Of a DNA stretch of 12,088 nt, positions 1 through 7,509 are shown one piece after another. Source of the stretch: an uncultured Porphyromonas sp. (GTDB lineage Bacteria; Bacteroidota; Bacteroidia; Bacteroidales; Porphyromonadaceae). The notes below the pieces were generated by a model. It made no database searches and was not told the DNA's origin. It saw only the letters and a list, made by a program, of their open reading frames with translations. The position numbers and the translations under genes were made by a program. The stretch's first letter is position 1. Each line of letters starts with the position of its first letter. The stretch spans positions 1 to 12,088 of the forward strand of contig CALTVJ010000055.1 in NCBI GenBank assembly GCA_943912835.1, read 5' to 3'.

Positions 1-22
1 TGACGCATTATGCAATAGTCTC
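1..22 (+). mobile_element. Right end of a MITE-like repeat (copy C, cut by window edge)
   Basis: These bases match the right end of the two full copies at 3739-3912 and 7510-7683. The terminal ATTATGCAATAGTCTC is shared with the second copy, and only 2-3 differences are seen over the 22 bases. The orientation is that of the copy at 3739. The rest of the element would lie left of the window, so a complete copy is an inference. It ends 87 bp before the obg start codon. Confidence 0.7.
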
Positions 23-109
23 CTGGTAGCGTTTGCCGAACGTACGACAATAAGGGGTTGTATCAAAACATGGATTTTGACGCAGCCCCATAGCAATATA
101 AGTAAGGAT

Positions 110-1309
110 ATGGCAGAATCAAATTTTGTAGACTACGTCAAGATATATTGTCGCTCTGGTAAGGGTGGGCGTGGCTCAACACACTTCCGAAGAGAGAAGT
201 ATATCCCTAAGGGAGGACCCGATGGCGGCGATGGTGGACGTGGAGGACACATTTACATTCGTGCCAATCGCAATTATTGGACGCTCCTACACTTGCGTTA
301 CGACCGACACATCATGGCGACTGCTGGTGGTGGTGGTAGCGGTAAGCGTTCTACTGGTGCTGACGGAGAAGACCGCATCATTGAGGTGCCTGTCGGAACG
401 GTCGTTTATGATGCCGATACGGGCGAATTTATCATGGACCTCAAAGAGGATGGACAGCAAGAAATCCTGTTGAGAGGAGGTCGTGGAGGTCGTGGTAATA
501 CCCACTTCAAGACTTCTACAAATCAAGCTCCACGCTACGCACAGCCAGGAGAGCCAGCTCAAGAGCGAACAATCATTCTTCAACTGAAAATGCTTGCCGA
601 TGTCGGTTTGGTGGGCTTGCCTAACGCAGGTAAGTCTACGCTCCTATCTGTGCTGACAGCAGCGAAACCAAAGATTGCGAACTATCCCTTTACGACCTTG
701 GAGCCTAACCTCGGTATGGTCCTTTATCGAGATAATCGCTCGTTTGTAATGGCGGATATCCCTGGTATTATTGAGGGAGCGAGTGAGGGTAAAGGCTTGG
801 GCTTACGCTTTTTGCGTCATATCGAACGCAATGCCTTGCTCCTCTTCATGATTCCTGCCGATACGGAGCATATTGCCGAAGAATATCGTATGTTGCTAGG
901 CGAACTTATTAAGTACAACAGCGAATTGGCAGAGAAGCGTAAGGTCTTGGCAATCACTAAGAGCGACCTGATTGACGAAGAGTTGCAGGAACTTCTCAAG
1001 GAGGATTTGCCTGAAGGTTTGCCTGTGATTTTTATTTCGTCGGCAACACATACCAATCTTGTTGAGCTCAAAGACCTTCTCTGGAAAGAGCTTAACCGAG
1101 AAACCAAACATCAAGTCGAGAGTATTGTCTATAAGGCGATGGATATTCAGAGCTTAGATTGGGGTGATGATGACCTGAATATCCCAGTCGTAGAGGACGA
1201 AGAAGACGAAGATTTCTTTGAGTATGGTGATGACTGGGGGGAAGATTATGAAATTGATTTAGGTGACGATGACATCGAAATCGATTTTGATGAAGACGAC
1301 GAAAAATAA
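110..1309 (+). CDS. obg: Obg-family GTPase (ObgE/CgtA), ribosome assembly
   Basis: Essential GTPase that binds the large ribosomal subunit and links its assembly to growth state; cytosolic. The 399-residue protein has the glycine-rich Obg fold at about 5-160 (GKGGRG, GGPDGGDGG, GGRGGRGN), followed by the G domain: G1 GLPNAGKS at 169-176, G3 DIPG at 216-219, G4 TKSD at 283-286 and G5 SSA at 310-312. The last 50 or so residues form a strongly acidic tail (runs of D and E) in place of a basic or folded C-terminus. I chose ATG 110 because MAESNFVDYV is the usual family N-terminus and AAGG lies just upstream at 104-107. An in-frame TTG at 77 would add 11 unsupported residues. tgt follows after 14 bp, so the two are probably cotranscribed. 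No clear promoter was found between the repeat end and the start. Confidence 0.97.
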   Translation: MAESNFVDYVKIYCRSGKGGRGSTHFRREKYIPKGGPDGGDGGRGGHIYIRANRNYWTLLHLRYDRHIMATAGGGGSGKRSTGADGEDRIIEVPVGTVVYDADTGEFIMDLKEDGQQEILLRGGRGGRGNTHFKTSTNQAPRYAQPGEPAQERTIILQLKMLADVGLVGLPNAGKSTLLSVLTAAKPKIANYPFTTLEPNLGMVLYRDNRSFVMADIPGIIEGASEGKGLGLRFLRHIERNALLLFMIPADTEHIAEEYRMLLGELIKYNSELAEKRKVLAITKSDLIDEELQELLKEDLPEGLPVIFISSATHTNLVELKDLLWKELNRETKHQVESIVYKAMDIQSLDWGDDDLNIPVVEDEEDEDFFEYGDDWGEDYEIDLGDDDIEIDFDEDDEK

Positions 1310-1323
1310 GGAAAACGTGTACT

Positions 1324-2457
1324 ATGTTGAAGTTTAAGTTGGAGCATACTTGTGCCAAGACTTCTGCTCGTGCAGGAGAGATAACCACAGACCACGGCAC
1401 GATACGCACGCCTATATTTATGCCTGTGGGTACGGTAGGGAGCGTTAAGGCTGTCCACATGACAGAGCTTCGTGAGGATATCAAGGCTCAGATTATTCTA
1501 GGGAATACCTATCATCTCTATCTACGTCCAGGACTCGAAACTTTGGAGGCTGCTGGGGGCTTGCATAAGTTCAATAGCTGGTCGGGACCAATTCTCACAG
1601 ACAGTGGGGGCTATCAAGTGTTTAGCCTTGCTGATAGTCGTAAGATTACGGAGGAGGGAGTAACTTTTCGTTCTCATATCGATGGCTCCAAGCATCTCTT
1701 TACACCAGAGCGAGTGATGGATATTGAGCGTACGATTGGTGCAGATATCATGATGGCTTTTGATGAGTGTTGTCCAGGAGATGCCGACTACAAATACGCA
1801 GAGCGTTCGCTTGCCCTTACGGAGCGTTGGCTTGATCGCTGTCTGAAACGTGTCGCCGAAACCGAACCGAAGTATGGTTATCATCAGAGCCTATTCCCTA
1901 TTGTGCAGGGCTGTGTGTACCCCGAGTTGCGTCGTCGTGCCGCAGAGCATATTGCGTCTTTGGGAGCAGAGGGTAATGCTATTGGTGGTTTAGCCGTGGG
2001 TGAGCCTACGGAGAAAATGTACGAGATGGTAGAGCTCACCAATAGCATCTTACCGAAGGATAAACCTCGTTACCTCATGGGGGTTGGTACGCCAATCAAT
2101 CTACTAGAAAATATCGCACGAGGAGTAGATATGTTTGACTGTATTATGCCGACTCGTAATGGACGTAATGGTCAACTTTTCACGAGTCGAGGTACGATAA
2201 ATATCCGTAATGCTAAGTGGGCAAGATGCTTTGAGCCGATAGATGTCGAAGGATATTCGTTTGTTGATAGCGAGTATACACTCGCCTATCTGCATCATCT
2301 GATTCGTGCTGATGAGATTTTGGGCTTGCAGATTGCGTCAATTCATAATTTAGCGTTTTATCTTCGTCTTGTTTCGCAGGCGCGTGAGCATATCATTGCG
2401 GGAGATTTCTCAGAGTGGAAAGAACGCATGGTACGTCAGATGAATAATCGCCTTTAA
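1324..2457 (+). CDS. tgt: tRNA-guanine transglycosylase (bacterial Tgt)
   Basis: Exchanges guanine-34 in the anticodon of Asp, Asn, His and Tyr tRNAs for preQ1, the committed tRNA step of queuosine synthesis. The 377-residue protein is full length for the family. Visible motifs are DSGGYQ at 93-98 (the conserved Asp that contacts the base), GGLAVGE, and GVDMFDCIMPTR, whose D272 aligns with the nucleophilic Asp. It ends in a family-typical SIHNLAFYL block around H341. The odd point is the zinc site. Most bacterial Tgt have CxCxxC ahead of the conserved His, but here the aligned stretch is EGYSFVDSEY at 309-318, with no cysteine. My recollection is that other Bacteroidota Tgt look similar, so this is probably a lineage trait and not damage. 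The gene sits between obg and an LPS-permease gene, with a 24-bp gap downstream. Confidence 0.96.
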   Translation: MLKFKLEHTCAKTSARAGEITTDHGTIRTPIFMPVGTVGSVKAVHMTELREDIKAQIILGNTYHLYLRPGLETLEAAGGLHKFNSWSGPILTDSGGYQVFSLADSRKITEEGVTFRSHIDGSKHLFTPERVMDIERTIGADIMMAFDECCPGDADYKYAERSLALTERWLDRCLKRVAETEPKYGYHQSLFPIVQGCVYPELRRRAAEHIASLGAEGNAIGGLAVGEPTEKMYEMVELTNSILPKDKPRYLMGVGTPINLLENIARGVDMFDCIMPTRNGRNGQLFTSRGTINIRNAKWARCFEPIDVEGYSFVDSEYTLAYLHHLIRADEILGLQIASIHNLAFYLRLVSQAREHIIAGDFSEWKERMVRQMNNRL

Positions 2458-2481
2458 CTAATTTGATGGGGGACCATTATC

Positions 2482-3687
2482 GTGGAGCAGGTTGAGATGA
2501 TGAGCCAAGGGCAGGAGCAGACCCCACAGGACGGGGTGCAGACTATTGAAGAGGTGGAGCATGTGCAGTCGCAGAGTGAAGATGCACCTTTGAAGAAGGT
2601 GCGTCAGTCTTATCTCGGGATTGTGGATAAGTACATTATTCGCACGTTTCTCGGGACTTATTTCTTTGCGATATTGCTCATCATTTCGGTGGCAATCGTC
2701 TTCGATATGAATGAGAAGATGGACGAGTTTCTTCGCCCCGAAGTCTCACTCTACGAGATTATAGTCCACTATTATCTCAACTTCGTTCCCTATTATGCTA
2801 ATATCTTTAGTCCGCTGATTGTCTTCATCTCGGTGATTTTCTTCACGAGTCGTTTTGCCGATAATAGTGAGATTATAGCGATGCTCTCGGGGGGCATGAG
2901 TTTCAAGCGACTGCTCAGACCGTATATGCTCTCTGCGGCAGTCATTAGTGCTTTGTCCTTTGTCCTTAATAATTACGTCATTCCACCAGGCACGAAGCTA
3001 CGATTAGACTTTGAGAATAAATACATTCGCAATAAGCGCACGGATTATGTTTCTAGTGTACAGCTAGAACTGGAACCAGGGAAGATACTTTTTTTAGGAA
3101 GTTATACCAGAGAGGATAAGCGAGCGAGTGGCGTGGCTATTGATGAGTTTCGCGATGGTAATCTTGTGGCACGTCTGACGGCACGCTCGGCTTACTACGA
3201 TACCTTGGGACGTTGGACTTTTCACGATTATCGAGAGCGACATTTTAACGACTACAGAGAGGAACTCAAAACGGGGCAGAGTTTGGACACTTTGCTGGGT
3301 GTAGACCCCGAAGACTTCATGATTACAGCAAAAGATGTTGAGACGCTCACGAGTCCAGAGATAAGGACTTATATTGATAAGCAAAAAGAGCGAGGAGTCG
3401 GTAACGTTCAGCTCTTTGAGATTGAGTATCACAAGCGTATGTCTTCGGTGTTTTCTGCTTTTATTCTCACGTTTATTGGTGCAGTCTTATCATCTAAGAA
3501 GGTTAAGAATGGTATGGGTATCAACATTGCCATTGGCTTGGGCTTGAGCTTTGGCTACATCTTCTTTATGACGGTAACCTCGACCTTTGCTATCAGTGGA
3601 AGTATGCCTGCATGGATTGCCGCTTGGCTGCCGAACGTGGTCTTTGTCTTCATCGCCCTATCTCTGTGGCGCAAAGCTCCTCAGTAA
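2482..3687 (+). CDS. LptF/LptG-family LPS export permease (YjgP/YjgQ)
   Basis: Inner-membrane subunit of the LptB2FG ABC transporter, which extracts lipopolysaccharide from the inner membrane and passes it to the periplasmic bridge. Predicted membrane spans are at about 51-74, 101-122, 142-163, 321-338, 345-372 and 376-396. The first three and last three flank a periplasmic beta-rich domain of about 150 residues, which is the family layout. The block SEIIAMLSGGMSFKRLLRPY (129-148) is typical of the family. I cannot separate LptF from LptG by eye, so no symbol is given. The reading frame opens at GTG 2482, with ATG alternatives at 2497 and 2500. Any of these leaves a Gln/Glu-rich N-terminal extension of about 40-45 residues before the membrane domain, longer than usual. 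It follows tgt closely, an arrangement I recall from other Bacteroidota. Confidence 0.92.
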   Translation: MEQVEMMSQGQEQTPQDGVQTIEEVEHVQSQSEDAPLKKVRQSYLGIVDKYIIRTFLGTYFFAILLIISVAIVFDMNEKMDEFLRPEVSLYEIIVHYYLNFVPYYANIFSPLIVFISVIFFTSRFADNSEIIAMLSGGMSFKRLLRPYMLSAAVISALSFVLNNYVIPPGTKLRLDFENKYIRNKRTDYVSSVQLELEPGKILFLGSYTREDKRASGVAIDEFRDGNLVARLTARSAYYDTLGRWTFHDYRERHFNDYREELKTGQSLDTLLGVDPEDFMITAKDVETLTSPEIRTYIDKQKERGVGNVQLFEIEYHKRMSSVFSAFILTFIGAVLSSKKVKNGMGINIAIGLGLSFGYIFFMTVTSTFAISGSMPAWIAAWLPNVVFVFIALSLWRKAPQ

Positions 3688-3738
3688 TCCATTGAGTCAA
3701 GACCGCTCCTCGCTCATGGAGGTTGTATCGGCTAAATT

Positions 3739-3912
3739 GAGACTGCCCGACGGGTTACAAAATGACAAGTCAAACTTGTCATTTTGAGAGATTTTGCAGA
3801 ATGTGGTAATCGCAAGGCATTGAGACTGAGGGCGCAGGGAGTTTACTCTTGTAAATGACCAAGCCTAAATGTCGAAAATAACGAAGTGAGTGCCGTGTTA
3901 TGCAATAGTCTC
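3739..3912 (+). mobile_element. MITE-like 174-bp repeat, copy A
   Basis: This non-coding element fills most of the 316-bp gap between the permease gene and smpB. It matches the reverse complement of 7510-7683 over all 174 bases with 12 substitutions and no gaps; 5 of the 12 fall in the first 11 bases. The right end reads inward as GAGACTATTGCAT. The left end begins GAGACT but then departs, so this copy's left terminal repeat is decayed. AAATT stands immediately outside both ends (3734-3738 and 3913-3917), which fits a 5-bp target duplication. It carries a palindrome at 3759-3785. The terminal repeats suggest mobilisation by an insertion-sequence transposase, not identified here. No reading frame inside looks real. 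Confidence 0.8.
3759..3785. terminator. Stem-loop inside repeat copy A, possible bidirectional terminator
   Basis: AAAATGACAAGT pairs with ACTTGTCATTTT across a 3-base CAA loop, a perfect 12-bp stem. Runs of A and T at the two ends mean either strand could give a stem followed by U residues. It lies 72 bp past the permease stop codon and is the best candidate I see for ending the obg-tgt-permease transcript. The stem is AT-rich, so termination strength is uncertain. The equivalent stem in copy B differs only in the loop-proximal bases. Confidence 0.45.
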
Positions 3913-3919
3913 AAATTGG

Positions 3920-3927
3920 TATATTTG
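3920..3927 (+). promoter_or_regulatory. Possible -7 element upstream of smpB
   Basis: TATATTTG is an exact match to the Bacteroidota TAnnTTTG consensus and lies 76 bp before the smpB start. There is no convincing TTTG at the expected 19-21 bp upstream, where the right end of repeat copy A now sits. It may be a weak promoter, or one damaged by the insertion. Confidence 0.35.
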
Positions 3928-4003
3928 TTGGACGTTGTCCTTTGGGGCGCGATACTTAATCGAACTATGTCTGCTGTGGACGTAGGTAAAATCTAAGCTC
4001 TAT

Positions 4004-4471
4004 ATGGCTAAGAAAGAAAAGATACAGAAGCAAGTAGTCATCAAGAACAAGAAAGCTTCGTTTGACTACGAATTTATTGATATATACACCGCAGGGATTG
4101 TCCTGCTGGGGACAGAAATTAAGAGTTTACGTCTAGGTAAGGCAAGTCTTGTCGATGCCTACTGCTATTTCCATCGAGGCGAGTTGTGGCTTAAAAATGC
4201 AAGTATTACCGAATACTTCTATGGCTCATACAACAACCATAGTGCTAGACGTGAACGCAAGCTATTACTCAATCGCAAAGAGCTCAAACAGCTCGAAGAC
4301 TATGCTAAGACGCCTGGCACAACTATCGTCCCAACCAAAATGTTTATAAACGAGAGAGGACTAGCTAAGGTGGTCATTGCCGCAGCTCGAGGGAAGAAGC
4401 TCTATGACAAGCGCGCAAGTCTTAAAGAACGAGATGACCGCCGTGAAATGGACCGTGCGATGAAATACTAA
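4004..4471 (+). CDS. smpB: SsrA (tmRNA)-binding protein SmpB
   Basis: Binds tmRNA and delivers it to stalled ribosomes for trans-translation, which frees the ribosome and tags the incomplete peptide. The 155-residue protein shows the full family pattern: GTEIKSLRLGKASLVDAYC from residue 36, the HSARRERKLLL block, and GKKLYDKR at 130-137 leading into a basic, helical C-terminal tail that enters the empty mRNA channel. Nothing looks broken. The tmRNA gene itself is not in the gap upstream or elsewhere in the window. It is the first gene of a probable smpB-serB-eptA unit (gaps of 36 and 47 bp) bracketed by inverted repeat copies. RNase R, a known partner in this pathway, is encoded 3.2 kb downstream. 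Confidence 0.97.
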   Translation: MAKKEKIQKQVVIKNKKASFDYEFIDIYTAGIVLLGTEIKSLRLGKASLVDAYCYFHRGELWLKNASITEYFYGSYNNHSARRERKLLLNRKELKQLEDYAKTPGTTIVPTKMFINERGLAKVVIAAARGKKLYDKRASLKERDDRREMDRAMKY

Positions 4472-4507
4472 GCATCACGCACCTCTTCAACTAAAAACAT
4501 CTGAACT

Positions 4508-5719
4508 ATGGATAAACTTATTCTCGCAACGATTTCGGGTTACGACCGCCCTGGGGTAACGGCATCGCTTACGGCGATACTCGCTCAGTACGATGCTTTC
4601 ATCTTGGATATTGGTCAAGCAGATATACACAACAACCTCAACTTAGGGATTCTCTTTCAAACTACTGAGGAAACTTCGGGAGCGATACTGAAAGAGTTGC
4701 TCTTCAAGAGTTATGAACTTAACGTCAAAATACGTTTTAGCCCCATTACGGAGGAAGACTACATGGCTTGGGTTGCTCTGCAAGGGCGCAACCGCTATAT
4801 CATCACGCTAGTGGCTCGTAAGATTACGGCACAGATGATTGCGGCGGTTTCTCGTGTCAGCGCAGAGCAAGGGTTAAACATCGACGATATCAAGCGTCTG
4901 ACGGGGCGTATCTCTTTGAATCCAGAGGAGAATGGTCCGCTGGCAAGTGTGGAGTTCTCGATGCGTGGTACGCCCAAAGATGAGAGCGAATTGCAACGTC
5001 AGTTTGTCGAGCTGTCGGCTCTGCACGATGTAGATATTTCATTCCAAAAGGAGAGTATGTATCGCCGTACTCGTCGTCTAATTTGTTTTGATATGGACTC
5101 GACGCTCATTCAGACCGAAGTGATTGATGAGCTGGCAGAGCGTGCTGGCGTGGGTGCAGAGGTGCGAGAGATAACGGAGCGTGCTATGCGTGGAGAGCTG
5201 GACTTTACTGAGAGCTTCCGCGAACGCGTGTCTTTGCTCAAAGGCTTAGACGTCTCGGTGATGCAGGAGATTGCTGAGCAACTACCGATGACTGAGGGCG
5301 TAGAGCGACTTATGAAGGTCTTGAAACTTGTTGGCTTCAAAATCGCTATCCTCTCAGGGGGCTTCACCTTCTTTGGGAACTATCTGAAACAAAAGTTTGG
5401 TGTAGACTATGTCTATGCTAATGAATTGGAAGTTGAGGACGGTAAACTAACGGGGCGTTACCTCGGAGATGTCGTTGATGGTAAGCGTAAGGCTGAGCTA
5501 CTTCGTCTTATTGCTCAGGTCGAAGGCTTAGACCTACGTCAGACCGTGGCTGTGGGCGATGGAGCTAATGACCTTCCGATGCTTGGTATTGCAGGGCTTG
5601 GTATTGCCTTCCATGCTAAACCTAAGGTTAAGGCGAGTGCTAAGCAAAATATCAGTACTGTGGGCTTAGATGGCTTGCTCTACTTCTTGGGCTATAAGGA
5701 TTCGCTTCTTGATGCCTAA
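4508..5719 (+). CDS. serB: Phosphoserine phosphatase with N-terminal ACT domains
   Basis: Hydrolyses O-phospho-L-serine to serine, the last step of serine synthesis; cytosolic HAD-family enzyme. The 403-residue protein starts with an ACT-type regulatory domain at about 1-80 (ISGYDRPGVTASL) and a second ACT-like segment to about 170. The HAD core follows: motif I DMDST at 195-199 (D195 nucleophile, D197 acid/base), motif II Ser at 283 in ILSGG, motif III lysine around 326-328, and motif IV GDGANDLPM from residue 350 with D351 and D355 for magnesium. The length matches the ACT-containing SerB class. The ACT domains suggest feedback control by serine, but that is inference. It is probably cotranscribed with smpB; I see no functional link between the two. 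Confidence 0.96.
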   Translation: MDKLILATISGYDRPGVTASLTAILAQYDAFILDIGQADIHNNLNLGILFQTTEETSGAILKELLFKSYELNVKIRFSPITEEDYMAWVALQGRNRYIITLVARKITAQMIAAVSRVSAEQGLNIDDIKRLTGRISLNPEENGPLASVEFSMRGTPKDESELQRQFVELSALHDVDISFQKESMYRRTRRLICFDMDSTLIQTEVIDELAERAGVGAEVREITERAMRGELDFTESFRERVSLLKGLDVSVMQEIAEQLPMTEGVERLMKVLKLVGFKIAILSGGFTFFGNYLKQKFGVDYVYANELEVEDGKLTGRYLGDVVDGKRKAELLRLIAQVEGLDLRQTVAVGDGANDLPMLGIAGLGIAFHAKPKVKASAKQNISTVGLDGLLYFLGYKDSLLDA

Positions 5720-5766
5720 TTGGGAGAGATATTGGTTGAGCATTGGATTGAAGAGGATAGATAGCT

Positions 5767-7488
5767 ATGGGAATAGAGAGTCGTCTTAATCAGAAAACGT
5801 ACTATTTGATATGTGTATTAGGCTTGCTTTTGCCTAATATCGCTCTGTCTTTTAGTGCCAATTTAGGTATTGTTGGGACGCTTCTCAATATCCTTATGCC
5901 TATGGGTCTTTGGCTTATTTTGCTGACACTCGCCAAACGTCCTGGCAAAGTTTTGCTCTATGCTTTACCTTTGATGCTGTTGATTAACTGCGTTCAGTTG
6001 GTTTTGCTTTCGATTTTTGATGGCGCAGTTATTTCGGTGGATTTATTGCTTAGCCTTTTTAGTGCCAGCGGAGATGAAGCAGGTGAGCTTTTGGGGGGAC
6101 TTATCCTTCCTATTCTTATTGTCCTTGTTTTGCATATTACCCTTGTCTATATCGCATATCGCTCAATCAAAGATAAAGAGCTATTGTGTATGCGTTATCG
6201 CAAGCGTGGTGCTTTGCTCGGTTGTGCTCTGCTCTTGCTCGGACTTCCTTTGGCAGCTTGGGCGCAGAGCATTCATGCGAGCCACACGCTGCGAGGGGAT
6301 GTCTATCCGCTAAATGTCTTCTATAACATCTATATCGCAGGGAACAAACTCAGTGAACTAGCGCACCTCGACGAGACGAGCCGTGAGCATCGGTACGATG
6401 CCGTGAGCGAGCATGACAAAGAAGAACGAGAGCTTTATGTTTTCGTTTTGGGCGAGACGAGCCGTGCATATAGTTACCAACTCTATGGTTATCTCAGAGA
6501 GACGAACCCGCTACTAGCAAGACGAGACAGCACCTCCCTCTTGATTTATCGCGACCTCCTGACGCAGAGCAACACAACGAGCAAGTCTGCGCCCATACTG
6601 CTATCTCCAGCTGACGCAGAGCATAGTGACCGTCTGAATCAAGTGAAAGGTATTATGACGGCACTGCGTGAAGCAGGCTTCTATACCGTGTTTATCAGTA
6701 ATCAACCAGAGAATAGGAGCTTCTTGGATAACTTCGCCTACGAAGCAAATAAGCATATACGCATCAAGGATGTGATACAGGCTAAGCGTAGCTTGATGGA
6801 TAAACTCAAACCGATATATGACGGAGATATGTTGCCGTTTCTGGATGAAGTACTTGCCGAGAAGCATAAGAAGTTGTTTGTGATATTGCATGGTTATGGC
6901 GCACATTGGAGCTATCAGGATAGATATCCAACGTCTTTTGCCCACTTTAAGGCTGATGATGCCTTGGGTGCTAATCCTAAGGAGCGAGAGAAGCTAACCA
7001 ATGCCTATGATAATGCCATTAGATATACAGACTATCTGCTTGATGAGGTCATACAACGTTTGGAGCGAGATACACTGGTGACGACAGCGATGTATTATAC
7101 AGCAGACCATGGCGAGGACGTATATGACGACAAACGAGAACGGATACTGCACTCTTCGCCTACAATATCGTATTATCAAGTGCATGTGCCAGGCATTATG
7201 TGGCTGAGTCCTCGATATAGAGAGCGTTATCCCGCCAAGGTTGCTTCGGCTAGGGGCAATCAAACGAAGGCGGCAACAAGTCGGAGTAACTTTCATACCC
7301 TTTTGGAGCTAGCGGGTGTCAGGACGAGGGAGCGAGTGGATAGCTTGTCGCTTATGAGTCCACACTACCGAGAGGGCTTGAGGTCTTATCTCAATGACCG
7401 CTATGAATGCGTACCACTATCGGAGATGCTTCAAGATGATGAGGACCTCCTTATGTGGCAAAAAATGAAGTTGCGTCAGCTAGATTAA
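5767..7488 (+). CDS. Lipid A phosphoethanolamine transferase (EptA-like)
   Basis: Inner-membrane enzyme that moves phosphoethanolamine from phosphatidylethanolamine to lipid A or another envelope glycan, lowering surface charge and cationic-peptide binding. The 573-residue protein has five predicted N-terminal spans at about 12-30, 35-55, 63-87, 108-133 and 147-167, followed by a periplasmic alkaline-phosphatase-fold domain. The catalytic set aligns with MCR/EptA: zinc ligand E230 in GETSR, probable nucleophile T271 in TTSKSAP, H375 and H380 in LHGYGAH, D447-H448 in DHGE, and H462. GYLRETNP and NAYDNAIRYTDY are also family blocks. The cysteines that form disulfides in characterised EptA/MCR enzymes are missing: the periplasmic domain has a single Cys near its C-terminus. 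A role on lipid A is likely but the acceptor is inferred. It follows serB by 47 bp and ends 21 bp before repeat copy B. Confidence 0.88.
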   Translation: MGIESRLNQKTYYLICVLGLLLPNIALSFSANLGIVGTLLNILMPMGLWLILLTLAKRPGKVLLYALPLMLLINCVQLVLLSIFDGAVISVDLLLSLFSASGDEAGELLGGLILPILIVLVLHITLVYIAYRSIKDKELLCMRYRKRGALLGCALLLLGLPLAAWAQSIHASHTLRGDVYPLNVFYNIYIAGNKLSELAHLDETSREHRYDAVSEHDKEERELYVFVLGETSRAYSYQLYGYLRETNPLLARRDSTSLLIYRDLLTQSNTTSKSAPILLSPADAEHSDRLNQVKGIMTALREAGFYTVFISNQPENRSFLDNFAYEANKHIRIKDVIQAKRSLMDKLKPIYDGDMLPFLDEVLAEKHKKLFVILHGYGAHWSYQDRYPTSFAHFKADDALGANPKEREKLTNAYDNAIRYTDYLLDEVIQRLERDTLVTTAMYYTADHGEDVYDDKRERILHSSPTISYYQVHVPGIMWLSPRYRERYPAKVASARGNQTKAATSRSNFHTLLELAGVRTRERVDSLSLMSPHYREGLRSYLNDRYECVPLSEMLQDDEDLLMWQKMKLRQLD

Positions 7489-7509
7489 GTTGATGCTTCT
7501 TCTTATTAT

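Noticed and set aside
77..109. TTG start adding 11 residues to Obg
   Set aside because: The family N-terminus begins at MAESNFVDY (ATG 110), and TTG is a rare start here.
1092..1484. Minus-strand open frame across the obg-tgt junction
   Set aside because: It mirrors the acidic Obg tail and Tgt N-terminus; the composition is a codon-complement artefact and no family is recognisable.
3587..3787. Frame overlapping the end of the permease gene and entering repeat copy A
   Set aside because: It is an out-of-frame shadow of the permease with no recognisable domain and ends in the repeat palindrome.
3968..3997. Nine-codon reading frame MSAVDVGKI just upstream of smpB
   Set aside because: Considered as a leader peptide, but there is no attenuator structure or biased codon run, so chance is more likely.
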